This document shows positions 47,001 through 58,950 of a DNA stretch of 64,000 nucleotides, piece by piece. Below the pieces are notes generated by a model that saw nothing but the letters and a program-made list of their open reading frames with translations, was not told where the DNA came from and did not search any database. This stretch comes from Lophius americanus (lineage: Eukaryota; Chordata; Actinopteri; Lophiiformes; Lophiidae): assembly GCA_037951165.1 (NCBI GenBank), contig JBBDHG010000019.1, positions 5,480,001 to 5,544,000 on the forward strand, written 5' to 3'. How positions within the stretch are numbered: position 1 is the stretch's first letter; each line of letters starts with the position of its first letter. The position numbers were made by a program, and so were the translations under genes.

Positions 47001-48500
47001 AACCTCTATAAGATTGAGTCGTCGATATTCTAAATTTCATGCCAGGATTACATCACGCCTTAGCGTGTGATTTGAACTCTGCTCTTGTGCTTCTCTGTGG
47101 TGCCTCAGATCTCCTCATGGATGTTTTAAGAGGTGACAGGAGTTTGGATCAGAAGATCAAGTTTCTCAGAGAGAACAATTTTAATCAGTAAGACTTACAT
47201 TCACTTGGACTGTCTTTTTTCTCTTTGTCGTGTTATGCGTGATTATCACGTGAGAGTTTTTTCATTCATGTCAATGCCCGTAAACGTATTTTTTTGTGAT
47301 CAACTTTTTATTGAAATATAAACACAATGATAATGGGGTAGTGTCACGTGTACCTATACATGCCCAGAGGTTTGACATTATGTTTGTATTATTTTATTCA
47401 TATAGAATCACATACTGTTTGATGCCACTCAGTTCTATCTGTGCTACGTGTCATACACACGGACTCAGCAGACCCATGGCATTTGTTTGTATAAACCTCT
47501 TGTGAGGCCATGCAGGAATCCATGTAATGTTTTTGACTGTGGAGGAAGGTTAGTCGGGAGAACAGTTGTGATTTGTAGACTGAAAGTCAATGTAAGCATG
47601 TGCTATACAAATACGCAGAAGAAATACATACATATATTTGCATCCCTACATCCTCACCACACATGCTGGACTTTATTGAGACATTTTATAGTAGATAAGG
47701 ATTTTATTTTAATAATTGTTTCTCACCAGTCTGAGAAGTTTTGTATTTTTATCCGGTGCAGTGTACCATGGTATCTATGTCTACGAAATCCAAAAGCCAT
47801 CTTTGTATTATGACAGAATGAGGAATTTATTTTAATAATTAAGAATGAGATTAATTAATTATATAAATCTGGTTGTTGCTTCAAAGTACCGCAGCTTTTT
47901 CTTGCCAAATTAACAAATCCTTTCTCTTTGTCAGTAATCTCACTGTGTCCAGTGAAGGTCCCAGTTGGAGACTGATGACCGCTCTCAGAGTTTTTTCCCT
48001 GCCACAGTCTGAGTAGTAAGACCACACAAAAACACAAACCAGTTTTTAATTCAATGTAAAAGTATAGCAATGACTTTCTAATGTTTTCACAGCTGCCACT
48101 GGAGGGCTGTGTTACTTGGTCAATCTGTGTGTGAGGAGAACTTCGAGTGGATCACCCGAACTGCTAACATTCTCTGTCAGAGATTACTTCAAGAAACACA
48201 CACAGCTCTGGATAAGGTGTGTTTACAGGCGCACACCTCCCACCAGTCATAGACATCTACACTGACACGACACATGACCTGACTGTTTCATGTTCCGTAT
48301 GACTTTAGATCTCCCAGCTCCTCCAGCAGTGCGACCGGTCAGTCAGGGAGCAGCTTGACATGATCCAGTCACTGCGAGAGGAAGAGAGGTGCATTCTGGG
48401 AAGCTGTATGGAGGTGCTGGAAGGCATGCTTAGACAGCCAGATGAACGGTTCTCCAGCCAACTTAAGACAGCGTCAGCTGATGTTTTAGTGGTCAGTTGA
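44042..48500 (+). CDS. setd4: SET domain-containing protein 4 (twelve coding exons)
   Basis: SETD4 is a lysine methyltransferase with a SET domain and a Rubisco-LSMT-like substrate-binding domain. Exons are 44042-44117, 44239-44334, 44585-44622, 44951-45039, 45320-45556, 45848-45907, 46419-46548, 46760-46934, 47109-47187, 47935-48012, 48093-48216 and 48309-48500. They total 1374 nt, or 457 aa (human 440), with all phases consistent and GT-AG introns. A basic N terminus (RRRRRK) precedes the SET start TGRGLQTLK and LISLPESCLLTT. SET core motifs are LAPFLDLLNHRPDVQV (the NH cofactor motif) and NYGSHDNERLMLEYGF. The C-terminal part is LSMT-like with a probable coiled coil. The chosen ATG directly follows a CACAG acceptor. 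The gene is divergent from cbr1 copy C, as in human. Nothing is broken. Confidence 0.95.
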
Positions 48501-50170
48501 CCTGCCAGTTGAAGAAGTGAGGCTATTCGCTGAACTGGTGAAGCTGGACTTTCTCACTGCTGATTGTCAGCCTGTTTGGCTGACTAGAGATGACATGTAT
48601 CTACATTCAGAGGTTTGATCTGGGGAGTGCTGAAAAAGCTTTTGCCTCGCCATGAAAGGTTCACCATTAATCAAGTGAAGAACGAGGCAAGAGAGCTGAA
48701 ATTACTGTGAACCAGAGGATTTCAAAGCGGGGCGTGGGCCTCCACAGCCGGTCCAAATAGTGTAAGGGGAGGTTCAGTGACTAGCAGTAATTATTAACAA
48801 GAAGGACTCACGGTAGAGCAAAAATCTCCATTTGAATGGTTATTTGTATTGTTTTTATATTCTGATTTTCAGCTTTGATACTTAATGTCCTTTCAAATGT
48901 ATGATGCAGCTTTTATGTCATGACAATGACCCACCTACAGGTTTTTGTGGGACGTGACTCAGTGCCCTTTACGCTGTAAATATAGGTTGTTATCAACAAG
49001 GGCTGTCAAAGCCTCTCATCTTCCTAACTCTGATATGCTACAAAGACATCAGTCACATGTCACAGAGACATCAAAGCAATCAAGGTCATATGACATTATT
49101 TTCCCTAGAAGTCCTGAAAGTGATTATTTTGTTGGAGCGTTAAATTAATTGTAATAATAGACAGAAAAGGTCAAAGAATCCCAGTGCAAAATATTAATGA
49201 AAATGAAATCAAAATGATTAACTGCTTTCTTTCATCCTTAATCTGGATTTGCGCCAAATTTATTAAGTTCTTCCTTGACAATTTCCAACTTCTTTGGCTA
49301 CTTTCATCAAAATCTGTTAAGGATTTATGGGGAGAAAGAAACAAAGCATTATCTACTTGGGGGTTAAACATAAATACCTAGAATATGTTTGAAAGAGTAG
49401 TTTGTGGGAATGTCTTTATTATTTTTCCAACATCAGAAACCAATGTAAGACTTTTTTAATATTTGATTTCTGAAGTTATGTCAAATAGAAATATAAGGCT
49501 ATCTATGGTCAATTGTTAAATTTCTATGAAATTAAGTTCCATAATGACCAGTGATTGAAACTCACCCAGGAAGTAAACTAAAGGAATTACCTTTTCCCAA
49601 GCTTTGACAGAGGAAGCTCTTGGTACCAGGTTTGACAACCCCAGTGTGAATGGTTTAGATCGCATTCTTGAACTGAAAAGAGGGAATCGTGATGAAAATG
49701 TTTTACCATCAGAGGAGGAGCAGGTGTGTCTACAAGGAAGGACAAGCAGTCATAATGTCTTATTTATTTTCTGATTAGACGTGGAACAATACTGCAACAC
49801 AACATGTTTTATAACAGACATAATATATTGATAGATTGGACCATACAATTTCTGTTTGGATGACTTATAAGCAAAAACTTAAATCTTTGCTGCATTCACA
49901 CCAATAGCAAAACCACCATAATCTGAACTGATTAAATGAGTAGTTAATGAAACTTTGTGGAACAAAGATAAGACGTTGCAGATATTTAGAATGTCTTCTT
50001 GTATCCTGAAGTTGGACATACAAATTTCAAATCTTTGTCTGAAAATGGTCATAGATGTCTCATCACAAACAAACACAATTTGCTTCCTTGGGACAGAACA
50101 AAATGTAGGCTTTCTGTAGTTTAAAGTCAAGTTAGGAAGGCTGTGTTGTATCAACGTGTCGGTGTTTCGG
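48501..50170. other. Intergenic DNA between setd4 and cryzl1 3' ends
   Basis: The two genes converge here, so both 3' UTRs must lie in this interval. Short ORFs show no domain. No RNA gene or named repeat was recognised. Confidence 0.5.
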
Positions 50171-53100
50171 TCACAGTTGAACAACTGCTTTTGCCTTCTG
50201 GTGACGCTGGACTGTCTCCATAGCAACTGTGGCTTCATAGAGAGGGACTGCCTCCACAGGCTGAGGCCTGCAGATTAAAAAGAGATTACAACAAATACAA
50301 TTTATACCCCGACCATGTGCATTTTGAGGAAAGACATCCATAACTCCATAATGTATGTTTTAATGGAGTCCACATCCATATTGCTCAAATTTTGTTGTAA
50401 AACATGGATGCTTAAATTAAATGTTTAAATTAAATGTAATCACTATTTTCTGCAGTTTGGGAGCACGGTGCTGTGAGTTTGAGAGAAAAAGCAACATTCT
50501 CACAACTTGGTCAGTCTTTTGCTTCTCCCTTTTTGCTTGCATCGTAGGGTCGTAAGATATATTTTACCTTCAAGTGTGAATTTGCCAAAAAATAATTAAA
50601 TCATCACAATCTGTTTTTATATCTCAAGCAGCAATACAAATTATTTTATAATCTGGGTCGAACAGTAACGACTTAAAGACAAAAACCACCCCTGTATTTG
50701 ATACCCACTTTGTGATTTTGTCTTATAGGTAAGATTTAAAATAATAGTATAAACCGAGTTGAAGTAATGTTTCATATTTTTATTTTGACCAAATTCCCAC
50801 CAGATTTCTCCCATGATTCTCAGAGGGGGTGAAATTAACCTGATTCTCCTCAGGTGGGTACATGGTCCACGTGTTTGGGTTACCTGAGTACTCCAGCAGA
50901 CATCTTCTCCACAATGTCCTTCAGAATATCTGGTGAGGCGGTGAAGGAGAGGTTGTGTAGTCACGATCGTGTGCATATATTTTAATTTGCGCGCTGTGAG
51001 ATAAGGATACGGAGGTATCTTCCTTGCTGTGCTGATGAAGATGTCCAGACTTCATGGTTGAGGAAGGTTAAAGAGGCAGATTTTAAGTAGAGTAATCTGC
51101 AATCTGGTGGATCTAACTGAAAATACCAAAACACACAAGGCCAATAAAATATGAATACATGTAGAGGCAAGCAAACACTTTGAATTCTAATTTGCATTGT
51201 TGTTTTATTCTTTGGAAATGTATGATGCGGCTTTAATGTATAAACAACAACTTACTTGCATATCTTTCTGTGATGTGACCCAGTGCCCCCCAACCCCTAG
51301 TATACTGATGATGTCATGTTTGTGAGGGAGGACCTTCATCTTCTCAGACACCTCTTCCTCTTGCAGACGGACTTGACACAAAAACACAGCAGAGGACATG
51401 CTGAGAAATATATATAGTCCAATTCATTTTGTTATGATTAAGAGAAAGTCTTCTACATAAATCAGTTCTAGATAAATGTGATTACCTCCAGAGTCTACAA
51501 CAATATCCACCCCCAGTCCTCCCGTCTCCTCCAGAACCACGGACAACAGATCTGATGAGCCATTATGCACTGGAATAACCCTGGCTTTACGCACAATGAC
51601 ACAAGAACATGATATCAGGGTTTGGATCATTTAAAATCTATTTGTCTTGATGGTAGTCTGAAGCTGATCCTTCGATGTGCACAGCAAAACTTAATTCAAC
51701 CACTTACCTACAGTATTCCTTTTTATACGCAATCTCCCATAAGAGCCTTTTATTTTACATTTGTTAAACATGAATGTTAACTCTATGGCTAAATGTGCAA
51801 TTAGCGATCACAAAAGCAACACTTTTGATAGACTAAATGGTGATTTGCTGTACAGGAAAATCACCATTTTCCTGTACTTCCTACAGGAAAAGGATACACA
51901 AAATGATAAACTTCCAGCTCATACTGGTGGATCCTAAATTATCCATTGCAAATATGAAAAGATAGTAAAGTTGGTTTCGATTAAAGCAGCTAGAAAGGCA
52001 GACAGAAAAAAGACCTCACCTACAACAGGATCCTGAACACCTGAGGAAAAGATAGGTGCAGGACAGAAAAGGCAAGAGAAGAAAGGAAAAAGAACGATTA
52101 AGAAGTGCTGCAAGGAAGCAAATAAAAAAAAAATATCAGAAAAGAATGGTGCTCTCTTTCTTCTTCCTCTTCTTACAATTGCTTTGATTTCATTGTAAAT
52201 TTATTTGCAATAATGTACAGAAACACTTTACACTGTTGATGGTGTTTTTGAAACGCTTTGACAGTAAACTAAAGGCATTACTAAGTTGGCTCGCACATAC
52301 CTACACTTGGCCTCAGCTGCTCCAGGAATGTGTGATTTTCGGGCGACTGTGACGTTGTCAGAACCTTCACTCCATGGTAACAAGCCAGCTGGATGCACAT
52401 AAGGCCAAAGGACTGAGGAGAGACAGGAGATATTGTAGCACACTGGCATTCATAACAAAATTATACAAAGCATTGGATCCATTAACACTAGAGAACTTTA
52501 CGTAAAAGTAAAGGTCCCCCGTTCTCAACTGTATCACCAAGGACTTTAATTCTGTGGTATCTGTACGTACGCTAGCTCCGTCCATGACCAAAAGTGTGTG
52601 TCCAGATGCCATGCGAGCATGTGTGTGCAGAGCAGTGTATGCACAGAGGCCATCACGTAATGCTCCCACGACACACACTGAGCTGAGCTTCTCTGGCTTC
52701 TGAACTGGAGAATATAAACAGAAAAACACATACATTGGATCAGTTTCACAAATTTCTTGATGACCTTTGAGCTTTGAGGTAGTTGCTTTATTCCAGTGTT
52801 AGCCAAGGGCTAACACTGGAATAGTGTTTTGAATGATTCTCTAACCACCAACGAGAGGTACTTTTTTATACAAGGATTTATAATAATAATATAAATAAAC
52901 GTTTAAAAAAAAAACTGTCAATAATTGCTTTGAGAGACGAGGCAAAACTCAGGAAACAACAGAAAACGCTTGACCATAAAGTCTAAAAAAGTTCAATGCC
53001 TCAAAAACAAGAATATAGAGATGAAATAAAGTCAAAATGACAGATAAAGTCAAAATGACAGAAATTAATATATATTTCTATAATTAATAAAATTCAATAA

Positions 53101-55218
53101 AATGGATAAATAAATAAATCATCACGTCCCAAGACTAAGATCAATAACAAAAAACAATGAAAGAAATTTAAAAAAAATATTATACAGGAAAATAAGTTAA
53201 AAGTTGCCAATTATATGAACCAAGTCATCATTAAGAATACATAGCAGAATTTTTAGATTTAAAACTATCAATATCAAACAAACAAGACAAAAATGTAGGA
53301 AGCATTAACTTTCATTAGAAAAGCAATAATATGGGTAGGATGACTGTGTTATGAGATTTTCTGATAAAATAAACTGCTTCAATTTTCACCAAACAGTGAG
53401 TACCTATATAGTGTTCATCGATGTTAATGACATCACAGAGTCCAGAGCAGGAAAAGTCCAGTGGCAAAATGCCTGCAAAGTGGAAGCTGATTAGAAAAGT
53501 CTTGGGTCATACAGTGTTTAAATAAGAGCAATACGGACGATATTACTACTGTAATTACAAATGTAATACAATATTTAGCATTTACAATAACATGCTGAAA
53601 AATTCATCTCTTTTCATCATCTTCATTTATTGAGTGAAGGGGCTTTTTTTTTAAAAATTATATTAACGTGATAAAAATGTAATTTTTAGACAGAGTTGTA
53701 AATCCGAACATGTAGATTTTAAAGTCTTTTCACAACACAATATAAATCTGCAATTCTTCATAAAACAGAATTAAGATTCATTATTGTAAATTGTTAGATA
53801 TTACCAGGAAATTCAAAATCATGCATCCTTATATAACAGCCCTGAGCCCACAAAGTTATATCATTCTCGCCAGAGTTAACGTCACATGCTCCATCATTCA
53901 CAAACACTTAAGCATCTATGAAAGGAGATTTCTCCCACCGAAGGAACCCTACCTACAACCTCATCCTCTGGCTGGAAGAAATATACCTTGTCCCCCACTG
54001 CAAACAAAGAAAACAAAACTCTTAAAACTGGTGCTGATCATTTTTTTATGAAAATATTTTCAACGAATCACACGGTTAGTTTGTTTGCATGCTTACAACC
54101 TTGCTGGACGACCCCAGCCACCTCTCTGCCGACAGGAATCAAATCTCTGTGGATCCCAACATCATCAAGCAACTGGAGAACAGGACAGATTAGCAGAGTG
54201 CAGAGGAGTCATCACTGCAGACAATGTACCACCAACTGGTTTCAATTTAATGTAGTGACTGTAAGGATATCGGCAGTCGGCTCAACATCATGAGCCAACT
54301 GCCGAAACGTTAGCTGAAGTTAAAATTAAGTACTTAAACATTGGAGTTATTGAGATCAATCTAATTGCATGGTTTTTTTGTTTGTTAGTGCAACCATGTT
54401 TTCCCACTTTTTTAAAAGCTTTATATGATTTTGGGCTTGCCTTCCATTCAGATTTAGATTGGATTGCAGCTTTGTCTCCAACTATATGATTATTTTGTAT
54501 TTAGTTGACAGTCACACTGAAATAACCTGTGACATCTTCTTATATTGAAGTACCTTGAAATCCAGTGGGCTAAGTCCACATGCTTTTATCTGAACCTTGA
54601 CCATATGGCTGCCTAAATCATCTGGAAGACACTGGAGAGAAACACACAAAATCAAAAGGTCACACTCAAAAATACAGACACTGCTTTACACCATTATGTA
54701 CTGTAACCACGAATGCAAAGACAATAACGCTAACATCAGCGCATGGACGACTGACTGAAGACAGAAAAATCTGCAATCATTCATTCATTATGGCAAACTA
54801 CCTAATTGAATTAGCTTTTTTGTGTGATGTAAAGTCAACTTTGGGAATTGACTTTCTTACATATCCCAAAGTTGTTGTGTTAAAATCCGCTTTATATTGT
54901 AGTGTAAGATTATTAACTGGTATCATTTCTGCAGTATTCCATGTCTGCAGGTTGAGCTAGTTTAATGGAGATCTGTCTTTGGTTTTACTGATGTGACGTT
55001 TAAAGCAAAAGCTCAAATCTCCACACAGAACAATCAACCAGATAGGCTTCAATCAGTCAGCAACCATAGATTCCCCCAAATAACAAGACTGGCTTCAATC
55101 AGTGAGTAACAGCTCCCACCTCCAGAGAGATTCGCAAAGAGAACAGACTCACCGTTTCCTGGATAACGAACTTGGGTTCGGCATCACTAACACCGCCTCG
55201 GCAATATAAACCTTTCAT
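50171..55218 (-). CDS. cryzl1: Quinone oxidoreductase-like protein 1 (thirteen coding exons)
   Basis: CRYZL1 belongs to the medium-chain dehydrogenase/reductase family, zeta-crystallin (QOR) branch, which uses NADPH and lacks the catalytic zinc; its substrate is not well established. Exons are 55218-55153, 54631-54554, 54172-54100, 53997-53953, 53472-53404, 52704-52571, 52412-52301, 52040-52020, 51584-51486, 51371-51256, 51116-51011, 50929-50884 and 50267-50171. They total 1062 nt, or 353 aa (human 349), with consistent phases. Motifs in order are MKGLYCRGG, PVGREVAGVV, FFQPEDEVVGILPLD, LRDGLCAYTALH, the cofactor loop LVMDGASSFG, VLEETGGLGVDIVVDSG, HKHDIISILGVGGHWVT, TFLNHEVW, QQGRYL and the C-terminal KAVVQL. 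The exon-11 donor is C|GTATCC, a weak but plausible site. The gene is tail-to-tail with setd4. Confidence 0.95.
52789..52823. repeat. Perfect inverted repeat in cryzl1 intron 5
   Basis: Arms of 16 nt (TATTCCAGTGTTAGCC and its exact complement) flank a 3-nt AAG loop, so the transcript could form a tight hairpin. Confidence 0.95.
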
Positions 55219-55510
55219 GTTGTTGTTATAGCTATAATTCACGCCAAGAGGCCCTAAAAAATAACCTTGATTGTTGACATTTACTTGTCTATAATCCTAT
55301 TCGTATGTTATTTGTTGTTTTCATCAACAGAAAACCACCTGTTATTTAGTTACTGCTAGACTGACTAGCGCGAGTCAGCTGACCTCTTCTTCTTCGCTGT
55401 CTAATTTTGCTGTGGTGTCGAGGTTGTTACAGTACTGCCTTCTACTGGATATCAGTGGTTACTACATCTTAAAAATACCACCTCATACAAAAATATCTTC
55501 ATATGACCCT
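55219..55510 (-). promoter_or_regulatory. cryzl1 upstream region
   Basis: This is the 5' UTR and promoter side of cryzl1 up to the piggyBac insertion. No clear TATA box was seen. The piggyBac element begins less than 300 bp from the start codon. Confidence 0.4.
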
Positions 55511-56991
55511 TTAACCCTCCTGTTGTTCTCATTTTCTGTATACACCCTTTGTCCTCCGGGTCAAAATGACCCGTCTTCACTAAACCCCCAATATAAGCAG
55601 CTTAATTGAATTTAAACACCAAATTTAATCTTGCTTGAAGAAACAACTTGTCATTCACCACAACATGTGTGAATACCTGAGTTTTCCCTCTTCACTTGTA
55701 TTTCTATAGCTTAAGAAAAGACCAGTTGCTCATCCACTGTTACGTCAGGCCCTGGATTGTAGAGGTAGGGCAGCCGCTCCTCCACTTGTCCCAGACCTCT
55801 CTTATGGCTGCAAGTTTGTCTGTCACACGTCTTGCTGGTCTTGACTCACGGTCATCAAATCGTAGCAATCTTGAGTAGGTCTGAAAGAGTTTGAGTGGCA
55901 TTGTGGCTCGGAAAATTGCCCTTCCACTCTCTGCATCCCATAGACTAGCTGCAGCCTCACCTCGGGACCTGTATACACCGGCTAAGATTAGCAGCCCTAA
56001 GTAGGCCTGCAGGTCAGTCTCATCCATCTTTTTCCAGCTGTCTCCATATTTGCGAAAACCCTCCAGATTTGTCATCACCAGGATTATTTTTTCTATCGCT
56101 GGTGTGATAAACAGGTAGAATGTAGAGACAATGTCATGGGCATGGGAAACGGCATACCTTGTGGGTCCTGGGGTCATCTTTATGACGTTGTGTTCTGCAT
56201 GCCTGCCGTGTTGGTCATATGCTGCTGAGGACCATGTTATTTTGCCATATTTTGAAAGGAAAGTCTCTCTTTCAGCTTCAGGGTTTTCTTCTTCTTCTGA
56301 AGATGATTCATCATGCTCTGGGTTGTATTCCTCCCCATCTTCTTCTTCTGATACATCCTCCACTTCCTGTTCTGAATCAGAGTTGTCTTGCTGGACATCT
56401 GAAAAAATCAGCTCTAGAGCCTCTTCAACGTTATAACGCACACTCATGGCTTCAGCACAGACAGAATTCGGGGTCCTGTCATCTGCAGCACCTTTATAAC
56501 CTCTGGAAATCCACAGAAAAAGAGCACTGCAGTCTGCCAGAACGCCTTTGTGTTGTTGGTACGTTGTTTCGTACGTTGTACGTCTGCTACTGTCTTGGTC
56601 ACGTTTACTACTAATTGATCTGAGACTGATAAAAGGCACAGCAGTCCGCGAGACGACCACCTGATTTGTCTTTTTTACTTCTGCTACTGATTGATCTGAG
56701 ACACAACTAAAACATTGTAACATTCTGTGTTGTGTAAAATAACTCTGTGACCTTGATTTCAACTCTTTTTGCCTCACGGGTCATTTTGACCCAAAGACCA
56801 CCTTTGTACCTTTTTTTGTTACAGCTTACATGGAAATGTGAATAAAAGCAACATTTCACCTTTTCTACTGTCGGTGCCAATCTAGGAAAAGTCATAAAAT
56901 TTCAAGTTAAAAAAATATCGTTTCGGGGATTTTTTTTTGTTTTTTAACACAGTGGCGGGTCATTTTGACCCGAGGACAACAGGAGGGTTAA
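55511..56991 (-). mobile_element. piggyBac-family element with TTAA target duplication
   Basis: TTAA at 55511-55514 and again at 56988-56991 bounds a 1.47-kb element. It begins CCCTCCTGTTGTTCTC and ends with the complement, reading CCCTCCTGTTGTCCTCGGGT inward. The palindromic motif GGGTCAAAATGACCC occurs just inside both ends, with a near copy at about 56777-56791. A truncated transposase lies inside on the minus strand. The element appears complete at its ends but internally deleted, so it could at most be mobilised by another source. Confidence 0.9.
55740..56447 (-). pseudogene. Truncated piggyBac transposase (PGBD-like)
   Basis: The likely start is the Met at 56447 (MSVRYNVEEALELIFSD), after which comes an acidic Glu/Ser-rich stretch typical of the N terminus; the frame is open further upstream to 56777 but without family likeness. 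The core (DDE_Tnp_1_7-type) includes LQAYLGLLILAGVYRSRGEA and LKLFQTYSRLLRFDDRE. A small frameshift near 55781-55784 ends the ORF early. In the other frame the first catalytic Asp region (TVDEQL) follows and then stops, and the second half of the transposase is absent. Full-length relatives are near 580-600 aa, so this copy is inactive. Confidence 0.88.
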
Positions 56992-57168
56992 AGTGATGGG
57001 AGAACTTGTAATTTCAATCATCCCTTTTTTAGATTATTTACTTTTCTTATGTGTTCCATACATTAGAATTTGTGAAGTTTTTTTTTTTTCCCAGTTAATT
57101 CAAACTTCTGTTCCAAACCTGCCTAACACTAGGTCTCCGGTACTGCTGCTTGCAGTAACATATTTCTC

Positions 57169-57205
57169 TTCCAATAGAAGATTCATATTGTCTCTTCTAT
57201 TGGAA
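57169..57205. repeat. Perfect 13-bp inverted repeat
   Basis: TTCCAATAGAAGA and its exact complement TCTTCTATTGGAA are separated by 11 nt. Confidence 0.9.
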
Positions 57206-57469
57206 CAAACAGCTTGCTGAACCTCAGGTAGCTTTGATATATTTAGATGAAATTCAACATCTAATCATTACACTAAACAGTCACATGGGGCTTGTTTGCA
57301 TATGTATGTTTTTATTCATGCAATGTTCTAACATACAGCTACAGCTAACATACAGCAGGCGGCAGGAGCACAACTCAATTTTTTACCTACCTACTTCCCT
57401 GCGATTTATGCTCACAAGCAGCTTGAGAATTCTCGCGATCTTTTACTTCATGTAACAAGGAATGACATC

Positions 57470-57668
57470 TCGCGATGTGTCAAGAGCGTTACCCCATTTT
57501 CCAACTGTCCCTCAATCGGTCGGGATTCTGGGACCACAGCTTAATCGCCAGTGAGGGGTGTGGAGATAAAGCATCAGTTCTGGGTGGGGAAATACAATCT
57601 AGTATGGTTTCACTAATGCGCAACGAGCTAATTAGCGCAGTATTTCACGATGGACACTGAACTATGAG
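57470..57668 (+). other. Possible untranslated first exon, head-to-head with cryzl1
   Basis: A less AT-rich stretch with CpGs and TCTCGCGA-type motifs (TCTCGCGATC at 57432, TCTCGCGATG at 57468) leads to a strong donor, ATGAG|GTAAGGG, at 57668/57669. In human, ITSN1 is head-to-head with CRYZL1, so this might be the itsn1 leader exon. No ITSN1 coding exon was found in the remaining 6 kb, so the identity is inference. Confidence 0.3.
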
Positions 57669-58509
57669 GTAAGGGAATAGTGTAGTATGTGTGATATGAA
57701 AGAATGTCCTGAGCGGGCTGACGTTAGCCCTGTTTAGCCTGCATGCTAGCTGCAGTGATATGTGCGATAGCTTGGTTAGCTGGTGGTATTTACCCGATGT
57801 ACAATCGCCAACGCTATCCTCTAACTGTGCTGCTATGTAATCTACAATGAGTTTAATGTTTGTCTGTGCCACCAGACCGCAGCGACATGTAAAACGATGC
57901 AATCCAACGATTACCAATGGTTAGCCAGTATGCTAATGTTAAATCAGTGTATCTGCCCTGACAGCCTATTACCTGACGTTTGCATGGTTTGGGTTGTACT
58001 GGTTGTTGTTAACCTTTACTTATTTTGTACAGATGATGACAAATTAACGAGTTTGGTGTCAATGCTAGACTTTCAGATCGAATGTTTTCTCAGTAGACTG
58101 ACGTTTGCCAACATTAAACTCAATACTAGTCATAGCTGTTCATCTAACAACAACAACATTCGAGTACCCTTTTGAGTTGTCTATTTTGCACCTAAAAATG
58201 CTTGTTGTTGTTGAGTGGAGCAGCTTATCGAGTCCAATGAAATAATACAGGAAGTGAGCTCGAAATGACAAATAGACCTTTCCTGTTGTTGCTCAAAGCT
58301 CGTTCCGCAGAAGTGAGCACACTCATCCTGCATCTGGGGATGTTCCACCTCGACCACTTTGAATGCAGTGGCCTCACAAGCCCTAGCAATGAGAACTGCT
58401 GTCCATGGCAATTTGGGTGCTGATATGTCCAATTGAAGGTGGGGGAATTAAAGATAAAAAAGAACACTTAATTTTCTGTAACTGCATATGTATTTTATCT
58501 AGGGTAAGA

Positions 58510-58600
58510 GTCGAGGGTGGGCTGGAGCTTATGCCAGATGACACAGGGTGAGTGGGAGGGTACACCCAGGATGATTCCCCAGGTCATCAGATGCAAACTA
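58510..58600 (-). mobile_element. Reversed fragment of the common teleost dispersed repeat
   Basis: The segment GGGCTGGAGCTTATGCCAGA followed by GGGAGGGTACACCCAGGATG is a diverged reverse-complement match to the GTGTACCCTGCCT...GGATAGGCTCCAGCCC part of the 39055-39325 repeat. Confidence 0.65.
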
Positions 58601-58679
58601 CCAATTATGTTCACGTTCACACTTAGGTCAATTTAATGTCAGCGATACGCAAACATTGTACCGTTTTGGACAGTAGGTG

Positions 58680-58950
58680 GAAGATTATATATTTTTTATA
58701 TCCATTTTCTTCTGCTTATGTGGGGTCGGGTCACGGTTGCAGCGGGCTAAGAATTCCAGCCATCTCCAGCTCCGCCTGGAGGATCCCATATTCTTCTCAG
58801 GCCGGTTGAGATATACCTTCAATGAGTTCTGGGTCTACACCCATTTAGATGTGCCTGGAAAACCTTAGGTATGCATCTTGGAGGCATTTTGATCATATGC
58901 CCGACAACCTCAACTCTCTTCTTTTGACATGAAGGAGTAGTGTGCCCTCT
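58680..58950 (-). mobile_element. LINE ORF C-terminal remnant
   Basis: The plus strand reads ATCCATTTTCTTCTGCTTAT, GTGGGGTCGGGTCACGG and so on, a familiar fish repeat. The minus strand gives GHMIKMPPRCIPKVFQAHLN, GCRPRTH and DPPGGAGD in broken frames, corresponding to the conserved C-terminal end of a LINE ORF. Confidence 0.65.

Noticed and set aside
56448..56777. N-terminal extension of the transposase ORF
   Set aside because: The 110 extra codons lack family resemblance; the Met at 56447 starts the recognisable acidic N terminus.
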